From positions 62,001 to 126,000 of IMG/VR virus record IMGVR_UViG_3300044835_000040: a DNA stretch of 64,000 bases. One strand, 5' to 3'. Below, in pieces: positions 49,293-56,915 of the stretch. Positions within the stretch are counted from its first letter, which is position 1; every line of letters starts with the position of its first letter. Below the pieces are notes generated by a model. The model searched no databases. It saw only the letters and a list, made by a program, of their open reading frames with translations, and had not been told where the DNA came from. The DNA comes from a virus. Position numbers and translations under genes: made by a program.

Positions 49293-49528
49293 GCGCCGCC
49301 GAGTACACGGACGCGGAGACGATCGACTACCGCGTGGTCGAGTGCGTCGGCGCGATCCCCGGCTCGATCGGCTACGAGGATCATCCCGATCTGCGGCTGT
49401 CGACGAGGATCGAGGAGGCGCTGAACGCGGTGGCAGTGGATGGCTTCGTGCTGGAGCGGATCGAGCAGTGGAAGCCGGTCGAGGGACACGAGCGCGCGAT
49501 GGTGATCATGCGGCGCCCGAGACCGTGA
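49289..49528 (+). CDS. Hypothetical protein
   Basis: 79 residues, GTG start. Mixed alpha/beta (DYRVVECVGAIPG, DGFVLERIEQWKP, RAMVIMRRP). Unknown function. Confidence 0.45.
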   Translation: MSAAEYTDAETIDYRVVECVGAIPGSIGYEDHPDLRLSTRIEEALNAVAVDGFVLERIEQWKPVEGHERAMVIMRRPRP

Positions 49529-49704
49529 CGTGGGAGGTCTACCGCAAGCAGCGGGTAGACAAGAACCCGCAGGCACACAAGACGCACTGCAAGCGCGGAC
49601 ATCCGTTGAGCGGCCCGAACATGCGGATCATGGCCGACGGTAAACGAGTGTGCTTGACGTGCCGCCGATGGCGTGAACGCAGACTCCGCGCCAAACGAGC
49701 TTGA
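49525..49704 (+). CDS. Stand-alone HNH-type zinc ribbon
   Basis: 59 residues from the GTG at 49525. THCKRGHPLSGPNMRIMADG and VCLTCRRWRERR are the C-terminal zinc ribbon of phage HNH homing endonucleases, without the nuclease core. Either a remnant like the one at 12887 or an independent small DNA-binding protein. Confidence 0.55.
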   Translation: MTWEVYRKQRVDKNPQAHKTHCKRGHPLSGPNMRIMADGKRVCLTCRRWRERRLRAKRA

Positions 49705-49725
49705 CGCTCTGGCTACGATCGACGC

Positions 49726-50433
49726 ATGGCAGCGAAGCGCAGCGGACGGACCGCCAAACGAGCCGGGACCGCGAAGCCAGCGAAACCTGTCGGTAAGGCG
49801 CAGCCCCGCCGGTCAACGAAGGCGGACGAGACGGTCGCGAACGGCGATATCCCGCAGTCGGTGAAGACCCTCGCGAAAGCCGACCGGTACAGGCTGATCT
49901 ACGCCAAGCAACGCGCCGGGCACGACCTGCAGAAGGTCGCTGAAGAATTCTCGACCGACAAGGAACCGATCAGCGCTCGCCGCGCCCGTGAGATCTGCGA
50001 CGAGCTACGCGCCGGGAAGAACGTGTACCCGGTCACGACTTCCCCGCAGGAGGCGCTTCGGATCTTCGACGAGCTGATCGACCAGTACGACCACGCGATC
50101 GGGATCGACGTGGAAATCCTCGAAGGCGCGTTGAAGGCGAAGCACTGGTCCGCGGCGACGGGCGCTTCAAAGCGGCTCGGCGAAGCGCGCAAGGAGCGCC
50201 TGGAACTGTTGATGGCTCGCGGGGTGCTCCCGGCGAACCTCGCGATGCTGGAGTGGCACGCGGACGCGGAACTGGTGTGGACGGCGATCGAGGAGGTCTT
50301 CGAGGAGAACGGGATCCCGATGGAGATCCGGGAGGAGATCACGCGCAGGGCGGGGTTGCGTGCTGGGCTCGCCGCGGATGAGGTGCCGCAGCCGGACGGG
50401 CCGGGGGAGCTGGTGTCGGGCGAAGTGGTGTAG
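49726..50433 (+). CDS. Putative DNA-binding protein, terminase-small-subunit-like
   Basis: 235 residues. The first 40 residues are Lys/Arg/Ala-rich. KADRYRLIYAKQRAGHDLQK followed by VAEEFSTDKEPISARRAREI reads as a helix-turn-helix; the rest is helical (GASKRLGEARKERLELLMAR, GVLPANLAMLEWHAD). This plan fits small terminase or related DNA-recognition proteins, but no large terminase gene is adjacent, so the call is weak. Confidence 0.4.
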   Translation: MAAKRSGRTAKRAGTAKPAKPVGKAQPRRSTKADETVANGDIPQSVKTLAKADRYRLIYAKQRAGHDLQKVAEEFSTDKEPISARRAREICDELRAGKNVYPVTTSPQEALRIFDELIDQYDHAIGIDVEILEGALKAKHWSAATGASKRLGEARKERLELLMARGVLPANLAMLEWHADAELVWTAIEEVFEENGIPMEIREEITRRAGLRAGLAADEVPQPDGPGELVSGEVV

Positions 50434-50461
50434 CGTCCGATGGTCGCTGTAGACCTGTCGC

Positions 50462-50545
50462 ATGAGCGGGATCGTGGTCGGGTTGTGCGGGCTGGCGGCG
50501 TGGACGGGGTTCTGGCTGGCGTACGGGCATCTGCGGCGCCGTTGA
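50462..50545 (+). CDS. Transmembrane microprotein
   Basis: 27 residues: MSG, a hydrophobic run of about 19 residues (IVVGLCGLAAWTGFWLAYG) and HLRRR. One membrane helix with basic C-terminus. Its TGA lies inside the -35 box of promoter 2. Confidence 0.45.
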   Translation: MSGIVVGLCGLAAWTGFWLAYGHLRRR

Positions 50546-50570
50546 CGCTGCGACCGATGGTCGCTATAGT
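50542..50570 (+). promoter_or_regulatory. Operator-controlled sigma70 promoter 2
   Basis: TTGACG (50542-50547), 17 bases, TATAGT (50565-50570). The last 15 spacer bases are the perfect palindrome GCGACC-GAT-GGTCGC (50550-50564). GCAACC (50579-50584) follows eight bases after -10. It drives a run of overlapping genes to about 56.9 kb. Confidence 0.8.
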
Positions 50571-50603
50571 CTGCGGCTGCAACCGAGAGTGGAGGTGCGA
50601 GAG

Positions 50604-50660
50604 ATGTTCGTGATCGACGTGTGTCAGCCGGGCTTCATGGATGCCGGGTCGATCGGATGA
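50604..50660 (+). CDS. Leader ORF of 18 codons
   Basis: The shared GGAGGTGCGAG lies just upstream of this ATG. The 18-residue peptide begins MFVIDVCQPG and the TGA overlaps the ATG of the 50657 gene. Same plan as the six-codon leader at 39803: strong shared ribosome site, short ORF, ATGA-coupled gene. Confidence 0.45.
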   Translation: MFVIDVCQPGFMDAGSIG

Positions 50661-50908
50661 GGTACGAGATCACAGCTCGCGGCCTGTACGCGGAGTTCGT
50701 GGCGGTCGTCAAGGTGGAGAGCGCCGTCGATCCGGAGACTCTCGCGGTGCGGGTGATGGAGGCCGTCGCGCAGCACATCGCGATCGACGTTATCGGTGAC
50801 GAGACGCTGACGGCGCACCTCGAACCGTTGCCGTCGACGCGGCAGCATCCGCTCGCGGGTGTACGGGTAGGCCCGTACACTGTGCGGATGGAGGGCTTCT
50901 TCGCGTGA
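50657..50908 (+). CDS. Hypothetical protein
   Basis: 83 residues from the ATG in the ATGA overlap. Beta-alpha-beta (YEITARGLYAEFVAVVKVES, AVRVMEAVAQHIAIDVIGDE). First real gene of the promoter 2 operon. Its 3' end contains a 22-base palindrome. Confidence 0.5.
   Translation: MRYEITARGLYAEFVAVVKVESAVDPETLAVRVMEAVAQHIAIDVIGDETLTAHLEPLPSTRQHPLAGVRVGPYTVRMEGFFA
50859..50880. other. Perfect 9+9 inverted repeat
   Basis: GTGTACGGG-TAGG-CCCGTACAC near the end of the 50657 gene, with TACACT (50876-50881) overlapping its right arm as a possible -10. It could be an operator for an internal promoter of the 50905 gene or an mRNA hairpin. Confidence 0.45.
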
Positions 50909-51108
50909 GCGCGGGGTTCCCGACGGTCGAGCAGGTGCAGGCCGCGACCGATGTCGAACGGGTGCTGCGCTGGAACCGGTTCCTGCCGCGCCCGCGCGAG
51001 GACAGCGATGTCGCGGTGCTCTCGGCTGTGGTGGATCGGCTCGCCGAGCTGCGCGAGCAGGACCCGGCCGCGTACACGGAAGCGTCGAAGTCGATCGGCT
51101 GGGGCTGA
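50905..51108 (+). CDS. Hypothetical protein
   Basis: 67 residues, GTGA overlap. PTVEQVQAATDVERVLRWNR and AELREQDPAAYTEASKSIGW are features of a small protein common in phages of high-GC hosts; function unknown. Confidence 0.5.
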   Translation: MSAGFPTVEQVQAATDVERVLRWNRFLPRPREDSDVAVLSAVVDRLAELREQDPAAYTEASKSIGWG

Positions 51109-51281
51109 TGCCGCAGTGGAAGGTGATCCGCGTCCGTGCGCGCTGCCGCGATTGTCACGAGGAGCGTGCGAGCAAGAACGTCGCGGCGGTCGAGGAGTGG
51201 GCGTCGACGCACGCTGCGGACCTGCAGCACAAGGTCGGCGTGGTGGTGTCTCGCAAGAAGGTCTTCGATGAGCGTCGCTGA
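51108..51281 (+). CDS. Small protein with CxxCH
   Basis: 57 residues; ATG overlaps the previous stop. RCRDCHEERASKN may bind metal; helical and basic otherwise. It overlaps the NADAR gene by 14 bases. Confidence 0.5.
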   Translation: MPQWKVIRVRARCRDCHEERASKNVAAVEEWASTHAADLQHKVGVVVSRKKVFDERR

Positions 51282-51825
51282 GCAGCTGGCGGATCTCCGC
51301 AGCGGCGTGTACCTCGGGCGCATCGGGCACTACCGGACGGACGAGGACCTGCCGCTGCTGTTCTTCGGCGGGCGCTTCAGTAGCTTCGCGGTGATGCCGA
51401 TCAAGTGCGAGCCGCTGTTCCTGCCGTCGGCGCCGTTGGGCTACCCGACTCGTGAGCACTGGTTCGCGGCGCACAAGACGAGGAGCTTGACCGAGCACAA
51501 AGCGATCTCGTTCGCGCCGTCGCCGCAGGCAGCAAAGGAGCATGGTCGGCGGGTGCAGCTGCAGCCGGGGTGGGATGACGGGATCAGCTTCGCGGTGATG
51601 GTGGAGGGCATCCGTCGGCAGGCCGCCACGTACGAGGCGTTCGCTGAGCAGCTGGTCGCGACGGGGCAGCGGCTGATCGCGGAGGATTCCCCGTCGGACT
51701 TTGTGTGGGGGATCAGGGACAAGGGCGGCGGGTACACGGGCCGGAATCTGCTCGGGCGCGCGTTGATGCGCGTTCGGGGTGAGCTGCAGCGCGGACATGG
51801 ACTGGAGGCGGCAGATGGGGAGTGA
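51268..51825 (+). CDS. NADAR domain protein (YbiA/DUF1768-like), possible anti-defence
   Basis: 185 residues from the ATG at 51268. The NADAR fold is clear: FFGGRFSSFAVMPI, YPTREHWFAAHKT (Glu63, His64), SPQAAKEHGRRVQLQPGWDD, AEDSPSDFVWGI and GRNLLGRALMRVR. NADAR proteins act on N-glycosidic bonds of ADP-ribose derivatives; some remove ADP-ribose from guanine in DNA, and phage RB69 AdfN counters DarT defence this way. Here a protective role against DNA ADP-ribosylation is inferred. It lies in the operator-controlled promoter 2 operon. Confidence 0.85.
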   Translation: MSVAEQLADLRSGVYLGRIGHYRTDEDLPLLFFGGRFSSFAVMPIKCEPLFLPSAPLGYPTREHWFAAHKTRSLTEHKAISFAPSPQAAKEHGRRVQLQPGWDDGISFAVMVEGIRRQAATYEAFAEQLVATGQRLIAEDSPSDFVWGIRDKGGGYTGRNLLGRALMRVRGELQRGHGLEAADGE

Positions 51826-52147
51826 TAGAGGCACGGTCGAGGAGGGCGGCGGCGGGATTCACATGGTGTTCGCGACGAAGCGCGCGGGCGAACGGCTACG
51901 CGAACGCGGGATGACGATGGTGCTGTACGAAGGGCCGCACGGCGGCGTGATGGTCGTGCCGGTCGTCTCCGCGGCACTGGGCAGCCTGCAGGCGCTCGAC
52001 GGCGGCATCGCGGGATTCCTGGAGGGGTCCTTCGGGCCGCAGGCGCAGCCGACAAACCGGCAGCCGATCCGGGTCGTGACGCCGCAGTCATTCACGGCTA
52101 ATCAGGACGCCGGGTCGGAGCGCCTGACGATCGAGCCGCTGCTGTGA
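51815..52147 (+). CDS. Hypothetical protein
   Basis: 110 residues from the ATG at 51815, behind CTGGAGGCGGC; an ATG at 51797 is also in frame. KRAGERLRERGMTMVLYEGP and GGVMVVPVVSAALGSLQALD suggest a small alpha/beta fold. GTGA overlap downstream. Unknown. Confidence 0.5.
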   Translation: MGSDRGTVEEGGGGIHMVFATKRAGERLRERGMTMVLYEGPHGGVMVVPVVSAALGSLQALDGGIAGFLEGSFGPQAQPTNRQPIRVVTPQSFTANQDAGSERLTIEPLL

Positions 52148-52377
52148 GGGCGAAGCTGTCCGCGACGGAGCACGTGGTCACGGTCACGCGGGAGGATGCT
52201 CGGTGCTGCGATCGGCACTCCTGCTACGTGGCTCGCTGTAGCTGCGGCTGGGAGACGGACAGGCGCGACACGGAAGCCGATGTGGGCTACGCGTACGATG
52301 CGATCCGGGCGCACAAGATCGACGTGCTGCTGCATCACTCGCGCGTCAAATTCACGATGAAGCGGGAGGGACTATGA
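52144..52377 (+). CDS. Small cysteine-rich protein
   Basis: 77 residues. CCDRHSCYVARCSCGWETDR gives several metal ligands, followed by a helix (DVGYAYDAIRAHKID). The short CxCGW ribbon plus helix occurs again at 61724 and 62044 in this phage. Function unknown. Confidence 0.55.
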   Translation: MRAKLSATEHVVTVTREDARCCDRHSCYVARCSCGWETDRRDTEADVGYAYDAIRAHKIDVLLHHSRVKFTMKREGL

Positions 52378-52643
52378 CGACGAGACGGCCGGTGCACGCG
52401 CGGCAGGCAGGCGTGCTGATCTCTCGGCAGGCGGGCTACGACAGCCGCTGCTCGATGTGCGACGCGATGATCCTGGGCTACGGCGGCTCGATGTCGGCGA
52501 GCGAGCTGATGAGCAAAGAGATAGAGACCGGCCGTTCGCACGAGCAGCATCCGCTCGACACGCTGGACACGATCGTGAAGGTCGACGGCGAGTGGGTTCA
52601 CGCTGACTGCGCGCGTGACGCGGGCTACGAGGTGGGCGAGTGA
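52374..52643 (+). CDS. Small zinc-binding protein
   Basis: 89 residues. CSMCDAMI and HADCARDAG, split by a long insert, fit a PARP-like or treble-clef zinc site (GYDSRCSMC... EWVHADC). ATGA overlap upstream, GTGA downstream. Unknown role. Confidence 0.55.
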   Translation: MTTRRPVHARQAGVLISRQAGYDSRCSMCDAMILGYGGSMSASELMSKEIETGRSHEQHPLDTLDTIVKVDGEWVHADCARDAGYEVGE

Positions 52644-53026
52644 AGCGCGTCGGTCCGCATCGTCGGCTGAAGCGCAGCGAGAGGCCGCTGGGGCAGCGCG
52701 AGTGGCGTTTCTGCGTGTGGGGCGGTAGGTCGGGCTGGACGTGGGTCGGCTCAGCGGAGGACCGGTTCTACGCGGCGCGTGAGGGCGAGCGCGCGTTGTG
52801 GTGCCAGCCGCCGCTGCTGGTGGTCGCTCGGCAGTTCACGGCGGCGGTCGAGGCGATAGGCTCTGATCTGATCGTGGAGGCGTTCGTGTTCGAGGATCTG
52901 ATGGCTGAGGTGAGCAGCGACGCGCCGACGGGCACGGTCGCAGCGGCGGGATTGTGGGAGCGGCTGGTCGAGCGAGCATTCGAGACCCTGGAGGTGAGCG
53001 ATGGCGCATGGCGAGAAGAAGGCTGA
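52640..53026 (+). CDS. Hypothetical protein
   Basis: 128 residues, basic N-terminus (KRVGPHRRLKRSERP), aromatic middle (WRFCVWGGRSGWTWVGS), helical end. Overlaps the next gene by 26 bases. No domain recognised. Confidence 0.5.
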   Translation: MKRVGPHRRLKRSERPLGQREWRFCVWGGRSGWTWVGSAEDRFYAAREGERALWCQPPLLVVARQFTAAVEAIGSDLIVEAFVFEDLMAEVSSDAPTGTVAAAGLWERLVERAFETLEVSDGAWREEG

Positions 53027-53822
53027 CGTGCTGGGCCTGATCGAGCGGCTGCTGGACACGCCGCGCTTCACGGTTGACTTCGGGGAGATAGACAGGTACG
53101 GGGTGTGGATGCACGCGGTGATCGAGGCGCGGATGTACGTCGCGCGGTGCCGTGCGGGCACTGCTCCGAAACAGACCGGCAACCAGCGTGCTGAAGCAGT
53201 GGAGAAGCTGCTCGGGCGGATCGTCTCCCCGGACCTGATCCATGATCTCGCGGACGAAGGCGCTCGCGCGCGGCTCGCTCTCGCTGCTGCGGGGATCCGG
53301 GTCACGCCGGATGAGAAGTTCACGGCGCCGCGTGCGGAGGACTGCGGTTACGGCTGCTGCAAGGCGGGAGATGAGGGCATCGGCTCGGAGGTGATCGAGC
53401 GCGAGGAGCGCTTCAAGGTCACGAACAAGATCGGCGGCACCGGCTACTACGACGCGAACGGCCGGACGGTCGAGGAGATGTGGGATGCGTTCGGTGGCCG
53501 CCGTGGGCCGAGCGCGCCGAAGGCGATCGAGCTGGAGTGGCGGATGGTGGGGCCGTGGCAGTCGACGCCGATCGTAGAGGTGGCCGCGTGCACGCCGAAC
53601 ACGCTCGGGATCGTGATGCGTTCCAGTCCCGACCAGCCGTTCTCGCCGGGGTACATCGGAGATCTGGAGGAGCTGCGCGCTGCAGGGTATGAAGCACGGC
53701 CGCTTCACGGCGGCGTGGTATCGGCCGAGGACTTCCCGGAGCTGCACGCCGCGCTGAGAGGCGTCTACGGCACCTACGGCGACACGTTCAAGCTGCCCGA
53801 CTTCCGTGGGCGCGTGGTCTGA
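53001..53822 (+). CDS. Hypothetical protein ending in a partial tail-collar motif
   Basis: 273 residues. The first half is helical with CGYGCCKAG at about residue 114. The last 35 residues, FPELHAALRGVYGTYGDTFKLPDFRGRVV, match the second half of phage tail-collar domains, which normally sit in fibres. There is no fibre domain here, and the protein ends right after the motif. It may be a captured fibre fragment, or a protein using the same mini-fold. Confidence 0.5.
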   Translation: MAHGEKKADVLGLIERLLDTPRFTVDFGEIDRYGVWMHAVIEARMYVARCRAGTAPKQTGNQRAEAVEKLLGRIVSPDLIHDLADEGARARLALAAAGIRVTPDEKFTAPRAEDCGYGCCKAGDEGIGSEVIEREERFKVTNKIGGTGYYDANGRTVEEMWDAFGGRRGPSAPKAIELEWRMVGPWQSTPIVEVAACTPNTLGIVMRSSPDQPFSPGYIGDLEELRAAGYEARPLHGGVVSAEDFPELHAALRGVYGTYGDTFKLPDFRGRVV

Positions 53823-54139
53823 TGCTGAGCGCGCTGGACGTGGAGATCGTCGGCACTGAAGACGAAGCCGAAGCACGGTGCCGTGAGTGCTCGGAGAAGC
53901 ACTTCGGTCCGCTCCGCGCGCAGCGCATCATGGCGTGGCTGGAGCACGACGAGACCGGCTTCGGTCCGCGGGCGCTCGCGCGGTGGCAGGCGAACGAGGA
54001 CGCGATGGAGCGCGGCTACGAGTGCGACTGCGGCAAGTTCCCCGCTGAAGATGCGTCGTGCCCGTCGTGCGGCGTGTCGCCGTGCGTAGACTGCGGCAAG
54101 CGGCTCGACTCGCTCGACACGCCGCCGGTGGCGTCGTGA
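53822..54139 (+). CDS. Multi-zinc small protein
   Basis: 105 residues, 1-base overlap upstream. CRECSEKH, then CDCGKF, CPSCG, CVDCGK near the C-terminus: probably two zinc ribbons. Unknown function. Confidence 0.55.
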   Translation: MLSALDVEIVGTEDEAEARCRECSEKHFGPLRAQRIMAWLEHDETGFGPRALARWQANEDAMERGYECDCGKFPAEDASCPSCGVSPCVDCGKRLDSLDTPPVAS

Positions 54140-54414
54140 GCAGCTTCGGCTTCTACGGGACGAACGCGGACCCGCAGGAGCTGCTGCGCCAGCGCAACGA
54201 TGACGTGGGCATGGAGCACGCTCGGCAAGAAGCTCTGTACGAGCGGCATATGGAGGAGCGGCACGAGCGCGAGGAGCTGGACCGGCAGGCCGAGGATGAG
54301 CGCCGCCGGGACGAGGCGTTCCAGACGCGCCAGTTCGAGGAGTTCTTGGAGCGCCAGTACTTCGAGTCGCTGGAGATCATGCATGGCTACGAGAGCTACG
54401 AGGCGAGCGACTGA
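54136..54414 (+). CDS. Charged coiled-coil protein
   Basis: 92 residues, GTGA overlap. A long helix rich in Glu, Arg and Gln (YERHMEERHEREELDRQAED) predicts a coiled coil. No other motif. Confidence 0.5.
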   Translation: MSSFGFYGTNADPQELLRQRNDDVGMEHARQEALYERHMEERHEREELDRQAEDERRRDEAFQTRQFEEFLERQYFESLEIMHGYESYEASD

Positions 54415-54467
54415 TGACGCTGACCGACATGGAGAGCCGCGCTCTCGACGCCGCGAAGCGAGGGTGA
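54414..54467 (+). CDS. Possible 17-codon ORF
   Basis: Starts in the stop of the coiled-coil gene and ends directly before the next ATG at 54468; encodes MTLTDMESRALDAAKRG. It may only couple translation across this gap. Confidence 0.3.
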   Translation: MTLTDMESRALDAAKRG

Positions 54468-54950
54468 ATGCGTCGACCGGCTGACTGTATCGACGACGCC
54501 GCGGACTTCCGTGCTGAAGCGGTCAACGCTGACGGCGGGCTGATCGCGCTCAGTGACCAGCTGGAGGCGAAGGCGCTCGGGCTGGGGCTGCTCGGCGGTG
54601 AGCAGGAGCGGTACTCGGGGATCCGTGCGCTGGCGTTCCTGATCGCGCTGAGCGACGCGATCTTCGACCAGCTGGAGGAGGAGCGCGGCACGCTCTGCCC
54701 GCACATGGTGGACCCGTCGGCCGCGGAGATCATCGACTGTCACTTCGGGTTCGTGGCGTGCCGGACGTGCTCGGTGCAGCTGCGGCAGCTGATGGGGCCG
54801 TGGAACGAGGAGGGCTTGTGCGACGTGTGCGGGGCGAAGGCGCCGCCGCCGGGGGTGACGATCCCGATGGTGTTCGGTCCGCTCGGTTCGGCGGTAGCCT
54901 TCGCGGACGTATGCGGGGAGTGCCGAGATTTCCTAAGAGGGGACGAGTGA
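54468..54950 (+). CDS. Hypothetical protein with zinc-binding C-terminus
   Basis: 160 residues. Helical first half (LIALSDQLEAKALGLGLLGG, ALAFLIALSDAIFDQLEEER). Second half CRTCSVQ, CDVCGAK and CGECRDF could hold two zinc ions. Unknown role. Confidence 0.5.
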   Translation: MRRPADCIDDAADFRAEAVNADGGLIALSDQLEAKALGLGLLGGEQERYSGIRALAFLIALSDAIFDQLEEERGTLCPHMVDPSAAEIIDCHFGFVACRTCSVQLRQLMGPWNEEGLCDVCGAKAPPPGVTIPMVFGPLGSAVAFADVCGECRDFLRGDE

Positions 54951-55387
54951 TGGGCTGGGGGCTGTGCGGTGAGCTGGAGACGATCGCGCGGCAGCCGTGC
55001 GGTTGCCTCGGCGACATACACGCGTGCGGCGATCGGCATTGGCGTGACGGCTCGGGCGTGGACATCGGCGAGCCGTGGTACTCGCGCTTCGAGACGCCGG
55101 AGCCGCCCTACACGATCGGTCGGTACGGCCGTGAGTTCGTCGGTAGTTGGGATGGCGGCGCCGAGCCGGTGACGGTCGAGTCGTTCGCGCACTTCGAGCG
55201 GATCTTCGGGCCGGACGGACATGCGCAGGAGAGGGACGCTGCGGCTCGACGGTGGGCGCACGCCTGGATCGCTGCCCGGTACGCGCGACCACGGCGGACG
55301 CTGCTCACGCGTGGGCCGTGGTGGATGACGCCGATCGGCTGGGCGTTCACGGCATGGGTCGCGTGGCGCTGCTGGAGGGACCGCTGA
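54950..55387 (+). CDS. Hypothetical protein with C-terminal hydrophobic helix
   Basis: 145 residues; 1-base overlaps on both sides. N-terminal CGCLGDIHACGDRHW may bind metal; the last 25 residues (WWMTPIGWAFTAWVAWRCW) are Trp-rich and may insert in the membrane. Confidence 0.5.
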   Translation: MGWGLCGELETIARQPCGCLGDIHACGDRHWRDGSGVDIGEPWYSRFETPEPPYTIGRYGREFVGSWDGGAEPVTVESFAHFERIFGPDGHAQERDAAARRWAHAWIAARYARPRRTLLTRGPWWMTPIGWAFTAWVAWRCWRDR

Positions 55388-55566
55388 TGGACTTCGGCGG
55401 CGTGCTCGTGCTCGCAGCGCTCTACACAGCGACGGTGATGGCGGGCGCGCTGACTGTGGTGGTGGCGAGCGATGTGCCGCACGCGCTGCTGGGGATCATC
55501 GTGTGTCTGTTCCTGTTCTTCGCGTTCGGGATCGGCTCGATCGACCTGACGGTGCTGGACCTGTGA
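55387..55566 (+). CDS. Small membrane protein
   Basis: 59 residues: two membrane helices (VLVLAALYTATVMAGALTVV and LLGIIVCLFLFFAFGIGSI) with a short loop. GTGA overlap downstream. Unknown function. Confidence 0.5.
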   Translation: MDFGGVLVLAALYTATVMAGALTVVVASDVPHALLGIIVCLFLFFAFGIGSIDLTVLDL

Positions 55567-56093
55567 GCGACGACGTGTTCACGCGGCTCGCGTTGGAGGC
55601 CGCCGCTGAGGGGATAAACGAGGGCCGTCGTCGCGATCTCGCGCGCCGCGCACGCGAGGTGTGGGAGCAGGACCCCGAGGTTGGGGCGCTGCGCAGGTCG
55701 ATCGAGCCGCCTACGATCCGCCCGATCCAGGTCCGCTTCAGCGACGGGTCGATTGCCGGTGAGGTGGTCGGCGCTTCATACCAGGAGCTGCCCGGCATTC
55801 GGCCCGTCGACCCGCCGGAGGACCCCTACACGTGGGACTCCCCGGACATCGAGTTCAAGATCCGCTACGAGTTCGCGCTGGCCGGGGCTGTGCGCTCGCC
55901 GCTTGCGACGCTCGGGATCCCGGTCAGGCTGAGCATGGACTTGGATCCCGACGCGTGGTATCTGTTCGCGCCGCCGCGGTCGCACGCTGCGCAGGCCGAG
56001 GACTGGATCGTCGACTTCCGCCTGTGGCCGTCGTGGGGCGCGTTCTGGCAGGCCGTGAAGCACGCGTTCCTGTCGGGGGTCGAGGATGCCTGA
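55563..56093 (+). CDS. Hypothetical protein
   Basis: 176 residues, GTG start. N-terminal helix (GRRRDLARRAREVWEQDPEV), then a Pro-rich linker and a beta-rich C-terminal half. Overlaps the peptidase-like gene by 8 bases. No domain recognised. Confidence 0.5.
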   Translation: MSDDVFTRLALEAAAEGINEGRRRDLARRAREVWEQDPEVGALRRSIEPPTIRPIQVRFSDGSIAGEVVGASYQELPGIRPVDPPEDPYTWDSPDIEFKIRYEFALAGAVRSPLATLGIPVRLSMDLDPDAWYLFAPPRSHAAQAEDWIVDFRLWPSWGAFWQAVKHAFLSGVEDA

Positions 56094-56505
56094 GTTCGTC
56101 GGTGTCGAGCAGCGCGACGTGAACGACTGCCTCGTCGCGTGCTTGGCGACGGTGCTGGAGCTGCCCTACAGCGACGTGCCGTCGGACATCGCGTATGACG
56201 GGCACGACAGCGGGCGGCAGTCTCGCGCGGTGCGGGACTTCCTGGACAGCTTCGACCTGACGCCGTGGACGTTCCAGCTGCACGGGCAGGAGAAGCCGCT
56301 CGTGAAGTTCGGCACGGCGACACCGCAGTGGCATCTGTTCCCGCCGGGCTGCTGGCTAGCGACGGTGAAGTCTCCGCGTACGGGGCTCGGGCACGTGGTG
56401 GTGATGCGCGGCGCGGCGATGCTGTGGGATCCGCACCCGAAGCGCGAGGAAGGCCACCACGGGTACATGCAGGCGATGATCCTGATGGCGAAGGGACCGG
56501 CGTGA
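56086..56505 (+). CDS. C39/papain-like cysteine peptidase
   Basis: 139 residues. QRDVNDCLVACLATVLELPY with Cys15, GHVVVM with His103 and WDPHP with Asp115 form the Cys-His-Asp set of C39-like papain-fold enzymes. There is no transporter or bacteriocin gene nearby, so the target is unknown; stand-alone phage versions occur and may process host or phage peptides. GTGA overlap downstream. Confidence 0.65.
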   Translation: MPEFVGVEQRDVNDCLVACLATVLELPYSDVPSDIAYDGHDSGRQSRAVRDFLDSFDLTPWTFQLHGQEKPLVKFGTATPQWHLFPPGCWLATVKSPRTGLGHVVVMRGAAMLWDPHPKREEGHHGYMQAMILMAKGPA

Positions 56506-56861
56506 CGCAAGCTGCCGTGATCCGGGTGCGGATCCCACGCCGTGCCGTGCGTAGACGCCGTAGGCCGCCTCGTGCGCTGATCGCGGTCCTGATGTTCGCG
56601 TGGGGCCTGCTCGGGCTCGGCGCGCTCTGGGCGGCGATTGCGTTGAAGACGGCGGCGCCGACCGCCATCGAGGCGGCGAGCCTCGCGGTGGCGATGCTCG
56701 CGTGGAGCGGCGCGGGCTACCTGTTCTGGCATCTACATCGGCACTGGGAGATGTGGATGACGAATGACCGCCCCGTCACCGCGGGTCTCTGGCGCGCTTC
56801 GCAGCTGGTCGCTTTCGAGGGCACCGTGATGTTCGCCGCTGCGCTCGCGCTCCCGCTCTGA
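56502..56861 (+). CDS. Membrane protein with three predicted helices
   Basis: 119 residues, GTG start. Basic N-terminus (RIPRRAVRRRRRPPRA), then hydrophobic segments near residues 27-47, 55-75 and 100-118. Last gene of the promoter 2 run; a spacer with a possible new promoter (TACGAT near 56878) follows. Confidence 0.5.
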   Translation: MTQAAVIRVRIPRRAVRRRRRPPRALIAVLMFAWGLLGLGALWAAIALKTAAPTAIEAASLAVAMLAWSGAGYLFWHLHRHWEMWMTNDRPVTAGLWRASQLVAFEGTVMFAAALALPL

Positions 56862-56915
56862 CGTTCCGAGCCTCCCCGTACGATCAACGGGTCCATCGAA
56901 TCGAGGAGGCTTGCT

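Noticed and set aside
49726-50433. Firm call as terminase small subunit
   Set aside because: Helix-turn-helix and helical plan fit, but no large subunit follows and the gene lies within accessory units; kept as tentative only.
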